A stretch of 40,222 bases of DNA, taken from the NCBI GenBank assembly GCA_001767455.1, contig MELC01000022.1, forward strand, positions 80,023 to 120,244, in the 5' to 3' direction. This DNA comes from Acidobacteria bacterium RIFCSPLOWO2_12_FULL_66_21. Its GTDB lineage: Bacteria > Acidobacteriota > Vicinamibacteria > Vicinamibacterales > 2-12-FULL-66-21. This document shows positions 27,043 to 35,843 of this stretch, piece after piece (within the stretch, counting starts at the first letter, position 1; each line of letters begins with the position of its first letter). The translations under genes and the position numbers were made by a program. The notes under the pieces are model-generated. The model searched no databases and was not told where the DNA came from. It saw nothing but the letters and a program-made list of their open reading frames with translations.

Positions 27043-27225
27043 ATGCCCTTATTCGAGTTCACCTGCCGCGGATGCGGCCATACGTTCGAGACGCTGGTCA
27101 TCGGTAGCCGCCAGGCGGCGTGCCCGAACTGCCGCTCCACCGATCTGGAGAAGCTGTTCTCGACGTTCGCCGCCGGCGGATCGGCGGGGGCCGGCCGTCG
27201 CGCCGCTTCCTCGCGCGTCACCTGA
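27043..27225 (+). CDS. FmdB-like zinc-ribbon protein
   Basis: A 60-residue protein with a single zinc ribbon of the FmdB/CxxC_CxxC_SSSS family: FTCRGCGHTFE and ACPNCRST give two CxxC pairs. The C-terminus is a low-complexity Gly/Ala/Ser/Arg tail. These proteins are thought to be small regulators or metal-binding factors; the precise role is not established. I start at ATG 27043, where the family's conserved MPLFEF begins. Longer upstream frames are translated heptamer repeat. Confidence 0.82.
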   Translation: MPLFEFTCRGCGHTFETLVIGSRQAACPNCRSTDLEKLFSTFAAGGSAGAGRRAASSRVT

Positions 27226-27266
27226 GTGCCCGGCCGCGGGCCGGGTGCCTGCTGATCTCGGGTCGT

Positions 27267-27300
27267 TTGACTGAATGTGACTGGTCAATTAGACTGGTCA
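27267..27300 (+). promoter_or_regulatory. Promoter with two operator-like repeats, phd/vapC module
   Basis: TTGACT (27267-27272), a 17-nt spacer and TAGACT (27290-27295) form a sigma-70-like promoter. GACTGGTCA occurs twice (27279-27287 and 27292-27300); the first copy is part of the imperfect palindrome TGACTGGTCA. The copies overlap the spacer and -10, as expected for autorepression by the antitoxin. The -10 ends 6 nt before the ATG. Confidence 0.6.
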
Positions 27301-27301
27301 C

Positions 27302-27532
27302 ATGAAAGTGGCGGCCTCTGAATTCAAAGCGAAATGCCTGGCGCTGATTGACCGCGTTCGCGAGCGCGGCGAGCCCGTCACCATCACCAAGCGCGGCCGC
27401 GTGGTGGCGCGGCTGGTGCCCGCCGACGATGAGGACGACCGGCCGTGGCAGCGGCTTCGCGGCCTCGCCCGCTGGAACGGAGACCCGCTCGCGCCGGCGA
27501 TTGACGAATCGGACATTGAAGCGCTGCGATGA
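27302..27532 (+). CDS. Phd/YefM-family antitoxin
   Basis: A 76-residue antitoxin with the Phd/YefM start MKVAASEFKAKCLALIDRV and PVTITKRGRVVARLVP, a DNA-binding N-terminal fold followed by a disordered toxin-binding tail. It precedes a PIN-domain toxin with a 4-nt overlap. Start codon placement is firm: the ATG directly follows the promoter/operator, without a Shine-Dalgarno sequence. Autorepression of the module is inferred from the repeats in the promoter. Confidence 0.9.
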   Translation: MKVAASEFKAKCLALIDRVRERGEPVTITKRGRVVARLVPADDEDDRPWQRLRGLARWNGDPLAPAIDESDIEALR

Positions 27533-27951
27533 CCCCGCCCCTGCTGGATACGCATGCCTGGATCTGGTGGGTAGATCAGGATCGGCGACTCGGCTCCGCC
27601 ACGATTGCCGCTCTTGACGCCCTTCCCCGCGACCAGCGGCCCTTTCTCGCGGATATCAGCCTGTGGGAAGTCTCGATGCTCGTGGAGCGGGGACGGCTGG
27701 AGCTGGACCTGCCGCTGTCCGACTGGCTGGAGGCCGCCGCACATCCCCGCTCCGTGCAGCTCGTGCCGATCTCGCCGGCAATCGCGGCAGAGGCGGCGGC
27801 GCTCCCCGAGAGTTTTCACCGCGACCCGGCAGATCGTCTCATCGTCGCGACCAGTCGAGTGCTGAAGCTCCCGGTGCTCACGCACGATCGGCTCGTCATT
27901 CGGTCCCGGTTGATCACGCGGTGGCGCGCGTCGAGCGCCAGGCCTTCATAA
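27529..27951 (+). CDS. PIN-domain toxin (VapC-like)
   Basis: A 140-residue PIN-domain ribonuclease. Acidic residues for the metal site are visible at D7 (LLDTHAW), E47 (ISLWEVS), D99 and D102 (RDPADRLIVATS). The chain reads as a complete toxin of the VapC subgroup paired with Phd/YefM antitoxins. It overlaps its antitoxin by ATGA. The amidase gene follows 11 nt downstream and could be read from the same promoter. RNA target unknown. Confidence 0.9.
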   Translation: MTPPLLDTHAWIWWVDQDRRLGSATIAALDALPRDQRPFLADISLWEVSMLVERGRLELDLPLSDWLEAAAHPRSVQLVPISPAIAAEAAALPESFHRDPADRLIVATSRVLKLPVLTHDRLVIRSRLITRWRASSARPS

Positions 27952-27962
27952 GGACATCACCC

Positions 27963-30449
27963 ATGAGACACATCGCCGGTTGTGGCCTTGCCCTGCTCGG
28001 TGCGGTCGCGATGCTGGTGGACGTTGATGCCGTCACGCGCGTGCCCTCCGCTGACGGGCAGTTCTGGGACATTCAGGACACCTCCGCGTGGGCGCAGGAC
28101 AGCGGCGGCATCGCGACCGGCGGCCGCGCCTATCCGTTCAACGGCTTCGGGTATCTGAGAATCCAGATCCGGCGCGGAACCAACGCGCCGCTGCTGCGGA
28201 ACCACTATCTTCGCGGGTTCGGCCTCGCCTATGACGGCACCGCTGATCGGTTCGACTCCATCACGCCTGTTCTGAACGACGGGGTGCTGGTCGCGCGCGC
28301 GATTTTCGCGCCGCGCGACACGAGCTACCTGCGGTACTTCGACTCGTTCACCAACACCTCGGCCGAGGAGCGCGGCGTCGAAGTCGCCTGGGGCGGCGCC
28401 GCCGGCGCGTTCGAGGACGGAGGGAAGATCGCCGTCGCGATGACCTCGAACGGGGATCGACGCATCGATCTGGCGGACAGCTACGTGACCGTGATGCAGA
28501 ACGCGCGGAACGTGGCCGATCCGATGATCGGCCCGTCCGGGCACGGGCCTTCGGCGCACGTCCTCGGCTCGAAGACGGCGGGTCTGCTCGCCTCCGTCGG
28601 CGACATGTACGCGGATCCGTTCACCGACAGGTGGCCGGGCTTCGATCCCGCGCACATCGGATATGTCTTCAGGCTGCGGCTGCGGCCCGGCCAGACCGCG
28701 GCGCTCGTGACGTTCGTGGTGAAGGGGCTCAGTGAGGTGTACGACCCGCGCGGCGGGTTTCCGATCGCGGTGAAGGACGGGCTGATTGGTGGAGAGTCCG
28801 TGTACTCGGGCGCGGATGCGAAGATCCCGCCCCCGGGATCCGAGATTGCGCGCGTGACCGACGTCGCGCGGCAACTCGTGAAGAGTCCGGACCTGCGCGG
28901 CCTGACGCCACGGCAGCGCGCGCAGATCGTCAACTGGAGCCTGCCGCCCGACGGCCACCCCAGGCCGTTCACGGTTGTCGAGAAGACCGTCACCGATCTC
29001 CAGGACGCCATGACGCGCGGCGAGGTCACCTCCGAGGATATCGTCCGCGAATACCTCGCGCGACTGTCGCTGTTCGACCGGAACGGGCCGACCTACCTCG
29101 CGCTGCTCTCGCTGAACCCGCACGCCCTTGCCGACGCGCGCGCGATGGACGCGGAGCGCGCGGCGGGCCACGTGCGCGGACCGTTCCACGGCGTGCCGGT
29201 CGTGTTCAAGGACAACATCGACGCCATCGAGCTGCCTACCACGGGAGGGGCGCGCGCACTCGTCGATCACCGCCCGCGCCTCGATTCGCACATTGCCGCA
29301 GGGATGCGGCGCGGCGGCGCCATCGTCCTCGGCAAGGCCAACCTGGACGAGTTCCCGTTCGGAGACTTCGGGATCAGCACCGTCGGCGGCACGATTGGCA
29401 ACGCCTACGATCCATCGCTCAGCACGGCTGGATCGAGCGGGGGGAGCGCGACCGCGGTGTCCACCAGCATGGCCGCGCTCGGGTTCGGCACGGACACCTG
29501 CAACTCGTTGTCGAACCCGGCGGCATTCGCGTCGCTCGCGACGATTCGCGCGACCCTGGGGCTCAACAGCCGCGCGGGCGTGATGCCGCTCAATACGTTC
29601 AACGACGCCGTGGGACCGATGGGACGAACCGTGCGCGACGTCGCGCTCGCGCTCGATTGGGTCGTTGGAACCGATCCTGAAGATCCCTTCACGACGGACG
29701 CGGCTGCTCACATCAACGGCTCGTTCGCGCAAGGACTGGACGGGGCGACGCTGAAGGGCAAGCGCGTCGGACTCTTGCGGCAGCGGTTCATCGGCATCAC
29801 GGGCGAGCGCGAGATCGCGGACGCGATGGAACGCGTGGTCAAGGAGTTCCAGGCAGCGGGCGCCATTGTCGTCGATGTCGCCATTCCGGATTACGACGCG
29901 AAGTACCGCGCGGTGCGTGGCAGCGCGCCAGGATCGCTCAAAGCGGCGTGGACCGCGTATCTCGCTCGAGGGGCGAAGCCGGGCGACAAAGTCCTGACGA
30001 TCGAGGACCTGCTCGCGTCAGGAAAACTGGCGCCAATCGGCGCGCGTCGATTCGAGGATGCGCTCAGGCCGACCGCGACCGGCGCGGCGCTTGACGAAGC
30101 CGTCAAGCGCTTCTATGCGGGCCGCGAGGGGTTCCGCCAGATCTTCGTGGACCTGATGGAACAGCAGCATCTCGACGCGATCCTCTACCCTGCCAACCAG
30201 GCCCGGCCGCACACGCACGAGGGCGGACTCGAACGCTACGGCGGCGAGCCCGGCACATGCGTGGAGAGCGCGGCCACTGGTCTGCCGCAGGTGACCGTGC
30301 CCGCTGGCTTCATCGGCGGGCGCTATCCCGTCGGCATCTCGCTGCTCGGTCGAATGTGGGATGACCGCCGCCTGCTGGAAATGGCCGCCGCCTACGAGCG
30401 CGCCACGCACTACCGGCGCCCTCCGCAGATAGTAGGCAGTAAGCAGTAG
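27963..30449 (+). CDS. Large secreted amidase with N-terminal beta-sandwich domain
   Basis: An 828-residue protein. A signal peptide (about 1-23) is followed by about 300 residues of beta-rich sequence (FWDIQDTSAWAQDSGGIATG, YLRYFDSFTNTSAEERGV) that I do not recognise, then an amidase-signature domain (about 340-820). The triad is K416 (VVFKDNID), cis-Ser S491/S492 (AGSSGGSATA) and nucleophile S515 (DTCNSLSNP). Usual amidases are 450-550 residues, so the N-terminal extension is the novelty; it could bind a polymer or the cell wall. AGGA lies 9 nt before ATG 27963. The last codons and the TAG stop are supplied by AGTAGGC heptamers. Confidence 0.9.
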   Translation: MRHIAGCGLALLGAVAMLVDVDAVTRVPSADGQFWDIQDTSAWAQDSGGIATGGRAYPFNGFGYLRIQIRRGTNAPLLRNHYLRGFGLAYDGTADRFDSITPVLNDGVLVARAIFAPRDTSYLRYFDSFTNTSAEERGVEVAWGGAAGAFEDGGKIAVAMTSNGDRRIDLADSYVTVMQNARNVADPMIGPSGHGPSAHVLGSKTAGLLASVGDMYADPFTDRWPGFDPAHIGYVFRLRLRPGQTAALVTFVVKGLSEVYDPRGGFPIAVKDGLIGGESVYSGADAKIPPPGSEIARVTDVARQLVKSPDLRGLTPRQRAQIVNWSLPPDGHPRPFTVVEKTVTDLQDAMTRGEVTSEDIVREYLARLSLFDRNGPTYLALLSLNPHALADARAMDAERAAGHVRGPFHGVPVVFKDNIDAIELPTTGGARALVDHRPRLDSHIAAGMRRGGAIVLGKANLDEFPFGDFGISTVGGTIGNAYDPSLSTAGSSGGSATAVSTSMAALGFGTDTCNSLSNPAAFASLATIRATLGLNSRAGVMPLNTFNDAVGPMGRTVRDVALALDWVVGTDPEDPFTTDAAAHINGSFAQGLDGATLKGKRVGLLRQRFIGITGEREIADAMERVVKEFQAAGAIVVDVAIPDYDAKYRAVRGSAPGSLKAAWTAYLARGAKPGDKVLTIEDLLASGKLAPIGARRFEDALRPTATGAALDEAVKRFYAGREGFRQIFVDLMEQQHLDAILYPANQARPHTHEGGLERYGGEPGTCVESAATGLPQVTVPAGFIGGRYPVGISLLGRMWDDRRLLEMAAAYERATHYRRPPQIVGSKQ

Positions 30450-30462
30450 GCAGTAGGCAGTG
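30431..30462. repeat. Heptamer array AGTAGGC at the amidase stop codon
   Basis: AGTAGGC, AGTAAGC, AGTAGGC, AGTAGGC in register. The stop TAG of the large amidase (30447-30449) is inside the third unit. It is the inverse of the CTGCCTG array beginning 53 nt downstream. Confidence 0.9.
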
Positions 30463-30497
30463 GATCACGCTGTCACGCTGAATCGACTCACAGCTTG

Positions 30498-30522
30498 ACA
30501 GCTCGACTCGCTGTCTACTGCC
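30498..30522 (+). repeat. 25-nt lead-in element, copy 1
   Basis: ACAGCTCGACTC, one variable base, CTG, one variable base, CTACTGCC. It matches 32375-32399 at 23 of 25 positions. Both copies sit exactly at the left edge of a heptamer array. Confidence 0.75.
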
Positions 30523-30626
30523 CGCTGCCTGCTGCCTGCTGCCCGCTGCCCGCTGCCTGCTGCCTGCTGCCCGCTGCCTGCTGCCTGCTGCCCGCTGCCC
30601 GCTGCCTGCTGCCTGCTGCCTGCTGC
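30515..30626. repeat. Heptamer array CTGCTGC / CCGCTGC
   Basis: Sixteen perfect-length heptamers: one CTACTGC, then nine CTGCTGC and six CCGCTGC in an irregular alternation. The array ends 10 nt before the promoter-like GATAAT of the RHH/MazF module, so it provides that promoter's upstream DNA. Confidence 0.95.
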
Positions 30627-30635
30627 CTGTATGGT

Positions 30636-30641
30636 GATAAT
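30636..30641 (+). promoter_or_regulatory. Candidate -10 hexamer, RHH/MazF module
   Basis: GATAAT ends 8 nt before ATG 30650, with no Shine-Dalgarno sequence. No -35-like hexamer is visible because the upstream DNA is heptamer array. Confidence 0.4.
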
Positions 30642-30649
30642 CTATCCAC

Positions 30650-30880
30650 ATGAAGCCTATACAGGTCATGATCGACGAGCCGCTCCTGAGGCGCCTGGAT
30701 GCTGACGAGGAGGTCCGAAAGCGCGGACGTTCGGCTGTGTTGCGGCGTGCTGTCGCGGATTATCTGCGCCGATCCAGCAAGAAACGGATCGCCGAGGGGT
30801 ACCGCCGCGCCTATGGGACACACCAGCCAGACGCGGAATTGTCCGGATGGGCGGATGAGGGCGTGTGGCCCGAAGCATAA
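30650..30880 (+). CDS. Ribbon-helix-helix antitoxin (CopG/MazE-like)
   Basis: A 76-residue protein with an N-terminal ribbon-helix-helix (MKPIQVMIDEPLLRRLDADE, then a helix KRGRSAVLRRAVADYLRRSS) and an acidic/aromatic tail (ELSGWADEGVWPEA) typical of toxin-binding regions. It overlaps the MazF-type toxin by 16 nt. Together they form the second of three toxin-antitoxin modules within 5 kb. Likely represses its own promoter. There is no Shine-Dalgarno sequence. Confidence 0.85.
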   Translation: MKPIQVMIDEPLLRRLDADEEVRKRGRSAVLRRAVADYLRRSSKKRIAEGYRRAYGTHQPDAELSGWADEGVWPEA

Positions 30881-31194
30881 GCCGGGGAGAAATCTGGCGC
30901 TACCGGTTCAAGCACCCGGACAAGCTGCGACCCGTGCTCGTCCTCAGCCGCCAGGAAGTCATCGAGCTGCTCGACACGGTCATGGTCGCGCCCATCACCT
31001 CCACGATCCGCGGCGCGCCGAGCGAGGTCGTCGTCGGCGTGAATGAAGGCTTGAGGAACGATTCGGCGGTCAATCTCGATCACGTGCAGACCATCGAGCG
31101 TGCGCGACTCGTCGGGTATGTTGGCAGCCTCACCGATTCGCGCATGCGTGAGGTCTGCCGCGTGCTCGCCATCGCAGTGGACTGTGGCGGCTGA
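30865..31194 (+). CDS. MazF/PemK-family toxin
   Basis: A 109-residue endoribonuclease toxin of the MazF/PemK fold. Family motifs are SRGEIWRYRF at the N-terminus, KLRPVLVLSRQ (strand with the conserved R-P-V-L-V-L), VAPITSTIRG and the DHVQTIERARL segment near the C-terminus. Start is GTG 30865, inside the antitoxin's last codons. It ends 15 nt from the convergent zeta-type gene, so the two toxin genes face each other. Confidence 0.9.
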   Translation: MARSISRGEIWRYRFKHPDKLRPVLVLSRQEVIELLDTVMVAPITSTIRGAPSEVVVGVNEGLRNDSAVNLDHVQTIERARLVGYVGSLTDSRMREVCRVLAIAVDCGG

Positions 31195-31209
31195 AGCGGT
31201 TGCGACTCG

Positions 31210-31848
31210 TCAAGGCCGCTTGTGTGGTTTCAGTACTGAGCGCGCCCAGGCCGGCCGACACGCGCCGCGCCTCACGAGAGCGCCGTCCGCAAACTCCGCG
31301 ACAAAGCGGAAGGGCTCGGCCGCCAAACTGTTGTCGAACAGGAATGCGTGGTCGACGAATTCGAGCGCCTGAAGCAGGTTGTCGAGCGTGCGAGGAAACC
31401 GCGAGAGGATTTTCTCGTCCGGCACATCATGCCCGCCGGCTTCGACACGCTCGACCACGCGCGCGACGGCGAGGTCCGCCGTGTCCAAGCCGATGAACAC
31501 GAGCAGCACGCTGTACCGCTGCTCCCGGGCGCGTTGCAGAAACCCGATCTTCGCGCCTTGTGGATCGGACAAGACGGTTTCCATGCAGAATGACACGCCG
31601 CGCGCGATCAGATCATGGCGGACGGTATCGGCCGCCTGTGCCGCTTCGTACGCGACCGCGCCGGGATCATCCGGCGCCAGTGCTTGCGCGATCTGATCGG
31701 GATTGACGATGCGAAGGCCGGTCGGCCTCAGGAACGTGTCGACGAACGTCGATTTCCCCGCGCCGTTTGGACCGGCGACGACGATGAGGAGGCGGTCGCC
31801 GGACGTGACACTGCCGCCAATCGACGTGATGTCATCGGCCCGAGTCAT
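31210..31848 (-). CDS. Zeta-toxin-like P-loop kinase
   Basis: A 212-residue P-loop protein of the zeta-toxin/AAA_33 group. The Walker A motif is G26-PNGAGKST-34 (K32). Further matches are the substrate strand RIVNPDQIAQ, SFCMETVLS and a late SRFPRTLDNLLQAL helix. Zeta toxins phosphorylate UDP-N-acetylglucosamine; whether this one does is not shown. It is the downstream gene of a pair with a ParD-like antitoxin, with a 4-nt ATGA overlap. This pairing is not the classic epsilon-zeta. Confidence 0.85.
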   Translation of the reverse strand: MTRADDITSIGGSVTSGDRLLIVVAGPNGAGKSTFVDTFLRPTGLRIVNPDQIAQALAPDDPGAVAYEAAQAADTVRHDLIARGVSFCMETVLSDPQGAKIGFLQRAREQRYSVLLVFIGLDTADLAVARVVERVEAGGHDVPDEKILSRFPRTLDNLLQALEFVDHAFLFDNSLAAEPFRFVAEFADGALVRRGACRPAWARSVLKPHKRP

Positions 31849-32261
31849 CCGCGAGCGCGTCGGCGCTTCATCGCGACCGGCACGAACGTGCGATTTTCAA
31901 ACCGGCCACGCGTGCGGGTCCCTTCCGGTGCGATGCGCGCGACGGCCCCGGACGGATCGCTCTCGTACACGGTGCGCCCGCGCGTGAGTGTGCGCGCCAG
32001 CGCCGAACGATCCATCGCGCCGGCAATGTCTCCAAGCAACTGGTAAACCGCCTGCCGTGTCGTGGCGTTGCCGAAGGCGACGTTCAGAACGCCGCCACTG
32101 CCCTTCAATGCGAGCGCGTCCTCGTGGCGAAGGGCGGCTTCGACCGATCGCCCCAGCTTGGCCCAATGCTCGATTTGCGCCGTAATCGAGCGGTCCGCCG
32201 CGGCAGCCTCCTTGCGAGCGACCTTGACCAGTTCGTCCGACAGCTTGACGGGCATCCCCAC
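31845..32261 (-). CDS. ParD-like antitoxin
   Basis: A 138-residue protein whose first 45 residues (MPVKLSDELVKVARKEAAAA, then DRSITAQIEHWAKLGRSVE) match the ParD-like antitoxin family, which has a ribbon-helix-helix-like DNA-binding fold. The remaining 90 residues are less clear (VLNVAFGNATTRQAVYQLLG) and end in an Arg-rich tail that overlaps the zeta start. GTG 32261 has AGAGG 6 nt upstream; the ATG at 32255 is an alternative. A good promoter and a palindrome lie just upstream. Confidence 0.8.
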   Translation of the reverse strand: MGMPVKLSDELVKVARKEAAAADRSITAQIEHWAKLGRSVEAALRHEDALALKGSGGVLNVAFGNATTRQAVYQLLGDIAGAMDRSALARTLTRGRTVYESDPSGAVARIAPEGTRTRGRFENRTFVPVAMKRRRARG

Positions 32262-32273
32262 GCTGCACCTCTT

Positions 32274-32308
32274 GGTAGCATTTTACTACCCGCGTGCCCT
32301 GCTGACAA
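32274..32308 (-). promoter_or_regulatory. Promoter and operator of the ParD-like/zeta module
   Basis: On the minus strand: TTGTCA (32308-32303), a 17-nt spacer and TAAAAT (32285-32280), both five of six to consensus. GGTAG-N7-CTACC (32290-32274) is a perfect inverted repeat covering the -10, a natural site for antitoxin autorepression. Confidence 0.65.
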
Positions 32309-32374
32309 TGTCTGCCTGCTGATATCCGGCGGACTAGCGTGCATGGCCCGGAGCGTGATTACTCGATCAGTTGT

Positions 32375-33713
<1,339 letters not shown>

Positions 33714-33717
33714 TTGT

Positions 33718-33744
33718 GGTTCTATAGGTTCTATTGGTTCTACG
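33718..33744. repeat. 9-nt tandem array GGTTCTATA
   Basis: Three copies of GGTTCTANN at exact 9-nt spacing, 5 nt upstream of an M20-family gene. The same word lies in the region upstream of ygeY. Confidence 0.75.
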
Positions 33745-33762
33745 AGCGCGCTGCAAAATCAG

Positions 33763-33810
33763 CCGCGGCCGCTGGTAGCGCAGGCCTTCGGGCCTGCCAA
33801 ACGGCCGCGG
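33763..33810. repeat. Inverted-orientation hairpin module
   Basis: CCGCGGCCG (33763-33771) and CGGCCGCGG (33802-33810) are perfect inverted arms. Inside them GGTAGCGCAGGCCTTCGGGC begins a module that is the reverse-complement type of the 34-bp units that follow. Confidence 0.7.
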
Positions 33811-33910
33811 GCAGCCCTAAAGGGCTGCGCTACCACCTCAAAGGGCAGCCCTAAAGGGCTGCGCTACCACCTCAAAGGGCAGCCCTAAAGGGCTGCGCTA
33901 CCACCTCAAA
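33809..33910. repeat. Three tandem 34-bp hairpin repeats
   Basis: Three identical 34-bp units (33809-33842, 33843-33876, 33877-33910), each containing GCAGCCCTAAAGGGCTGC, a perfect 7-bp stem, followed by GCTACCACCTCAAA. The third unit overlaps the end of the amidase gene and contains its stop codon (TAG, 33900-33898). Confidence 0.95.
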
Positions 33911-35619
33911 GGCGGCACGCGGCGTCTGGTGGCCTGCTCGAAGGCGTACGCGATCTCGAGCAGGCGCGGCTCGCTGCAGGCCATCCCGGTGAAGCTCACG
34001 CCATACGGCGACGGCTTTGCTTTGAAGCCGGGCGGGAACGGCGGCGTGGGCGCGTTCGGCACCAGCGCGAACGGCACGATGACGGTCGGGTAGCCGGGCC
34101 GCGCGGCCAGCGCCGATCCGCTCGCGCCGGGAAACAGCAGCGCGTCGAGCCGCTCGGCCTTCATCACCTCGTCGATGCCGTGCGTCCCGCCGAGCGCGAT
34201 GTCCTTCGCGCGATCGGCCTCGTAGCGCGCGCGATCCTTCTCGACGTCCATCTCGTCCGAGATGTCGAGCTGCGACTGGCCGTACTTGATCGCGCCCGCG
34301 TTCTTGTGCGCGAGGTTCCATTCGCGCAGCTCCTTCAGCGTCTTGACCGGTGCGGACGGACCGAGCGACGCGAGCCACTTGTTGAAGTCCCGTTTCATCC
34401 CGTACTTCAGATCGACCGAGCAGTTCTCGTCCTTCCCTCTCGCGCTCTCCACGCCGGAACAGATCGCCCAGAGGACGAAGTTGTTCTTCGGATCCTTGTC
34501 CACGACGCTCGGAATGTTCGCCGGATCGACGATGACCGCGCCCTGTTCCTCGAGGACGCCAATCGCCTCAGCCATCGCTTTGGCCTGATCGCCGTTCAAG
34601 CCGCCGCGCGGACGATCCGAGCCGGGCACCGCCGTGCGCTCGTAGAAAAGCGCGCGCGGAATACCGATGCGCGCGCCTTTGAGTCCCTCGCGGCGCAGGA
34701 ACCTCGTGTAGTCGTGCCCCGGCGGGGGCGTGCACGTCGTGGTCGCCGGATCGTTCGGATCCGCGGCCCCTTCCAGCACCCCAAGCATGATGGCGGCGTC
34801 GGTGACCGTGCGTGCCATGGGTCCCGCCGTGTCCTGATCCGCCGTGATCGGAATCACGCCGTACCGGCTGATGCGACCGACGGTCGGCTTCACCGCCGCG
34901 AGCATGTTCTGGTTCGACGGGCTCAGGATCGATCCGGAGGTCTCGGTGCCGACGTTGGCGGCCCAGAAACTCGCCGACGTCCCGATGCCCGAGCTCGATC
35001 CGCCGGTCTGCATCGCGGGACGGCCGTCGAACGTCGCGTCGCGCGGATCGCGGCGCGGATCGTACGGGTTCATGCCGTAGCCCGCCACGGCGTTGTAGTT
35101 GCCGGGCATCGGCGTCGGCCCGCCCGCGACCCAGTTGGCCAGCTCCGTCATGCCGGTCTTCGCGATGATGATCGCGCCCGCCTCGCGCAGGTGCTTCGTG
35201 ATCGTCGCTTCGTACGGCGGCACGAAGCCGTCGAACACCAGCGCGCCGCCGGTGGTCGGCATGGTCGTCGTGTGGATGTTGTCCTTCAGCGCGACCGGAA
35301 TGCCGTGGAGCGGCCCGCGCGCCTTGCCCTGCGCGCGCTCGCGATCGCGTTCGTCGGCTTCCTTCAGCGCGTCCGGGTTCACCGTAATGACCGCGTGCAG
35401 CTTGTCCTCGTAGGTCGCGATGCGCACGAGCGATTGCACCACAATCTCGCGCGACGTCAGGCGGCCGCTCTTCATCGCGGCCTGCATCTCCGGAATCGTG
35501 GCCTCCACGACGGTGAACGGCACGCGCGGCGGCGGCGCGGGACGGATGGAGCGTTGCGCGCGCGGCGCGCCCGCGGCGACTGTCATGAAGAGGACCAGCA
35601 CAACCAGCAGGCGTTTCAT
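33898..35619 (-). CDS. Secreted amidase-signature enzyme
   Basis: A 573-residue amidase with signal peptide MKRLLVVLVLFMTVAAGAPR. The triad is K112 (ALKDNIH), the serine cluster S208-S210 (GGSSSGIGTS) and nucleophile S230 (TETSGSILSPS). It differs from the other two amidases here by a longer middle region (about 160-200) with NPYDPRRDPRDATFDG. The substrate is unknown. The TAG stop and the final PPLRW codons overlap the third 34-bp repeat. TGCTAATAT ends 7 nt before the ATG. Confidence 0.93.
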   Translation of the reverse strand: MKRLLVVLVLFMTVAAGAPRAQRSIRPAPPPRVPFTVVEATIPEMQAAMKSGRLTSREIVVQSLVRIATYEDKLHAVITVNPDALKEADERDRERAQGKARGPLHGIPVALKDNIHTTTMPTTGGALVFDGFVPPYEATITKHLREAGAIIIAKTGMTELANWVAGGPTPMPGNYNAVAGYGMNPYDPRRDPRDATFDGRPAMQTGGSSSGIGTSASFWAANVGTETSGSILSPSNQNMLAAVKPTVGRISRYGVIPITADQDTAGPMARTVTDAAIMLGVLEGAADPNDPATTTCTPPPGHDYTRFLRREGLKGARIGIPRALFYERTAVPGSDRPRGGLNGDQAKAMAEAIGVLEEQGAVIVDPANIPSVVDKDPKNNFVLWAICSGVESARGKDENCSVDLKYGMKRDFNKWLASLGPSAPVKTLKELREWNLAHKNAGAIKYGQSQLDISDEMDVEKDRARYEADRAKDIALGGTHGIDEVMKAERLDALLFPGASGSALAARPGYPTVIVPFALVPNAPTPPFPPGFKAKPSPYGVSFTGMACSEPRLLEIAYAFEQATRRRVPPLRW

Positions 35620-35626
35620 GGCGCAA

Positions 35627-35632
35627 ATATTA
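35627..35632 (-). promoter_or_regulatory. Candidate extended -10, amidase gene at 35619
   Basis: TGCTAATAT on the minus strand, ending 7 nt before the ATG with no ribosome binding site; same form as the extended -10 before the serine hydrolase gene. Confidence 0.4.
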
Positions 35633-35740
35633 GCAGAGCCCCGATCTACGGCAGAGGCTGGGCCGACTCATCCGCGGGAAATCGTTGACTTGACGTGCCT
35701 CTGCTTCTTACCATGCCGGTCCCGGGACGGACAGCAATCG

Positions 35741-35819
35741 GCTGTCAGCTGTCAGCTATCAGCTGTCAGCTGAGAGGCGTGAAAGCTGAAAGCTGAAAGC
35801 TGAGAGCTGAGAGCTGAAA
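35741..35819. repeat. Two heptamer arrays GCTGTCA and GCTGAAA
   Basis: Units GCTGTCA, GCTGTCA, GCTATCA, GCTGTCA, GCTGAGA (35741-35775) are followed after 9 nt by GCTGAAA, GCTGAAA, GCTGAGA, GCTGAGA, GCTGAAA (35785-35819). The shared GCTGAGA suggests one word changed into the other. The array ends 13 nt before the AGGAAGG ribosome binding site of the oxidase gene. Confidence 0.9.
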
Positions 35820-35843
35820 GCCAAAAACTGAGAGAGGAAGGAC

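Noticed and set aside
30515-30626. The heptamer arrays as a CRISPR array
   Set aside because: Units are contiguous without spacers and no cas gene is present.
31195-31222. AAGCGG/CCGCTT inverted repeat as a terminator between mazF and zeta
   Set aside because: Only 6 bp with a 16-nt loop and no T-run; too weak in GC-rich DNA.
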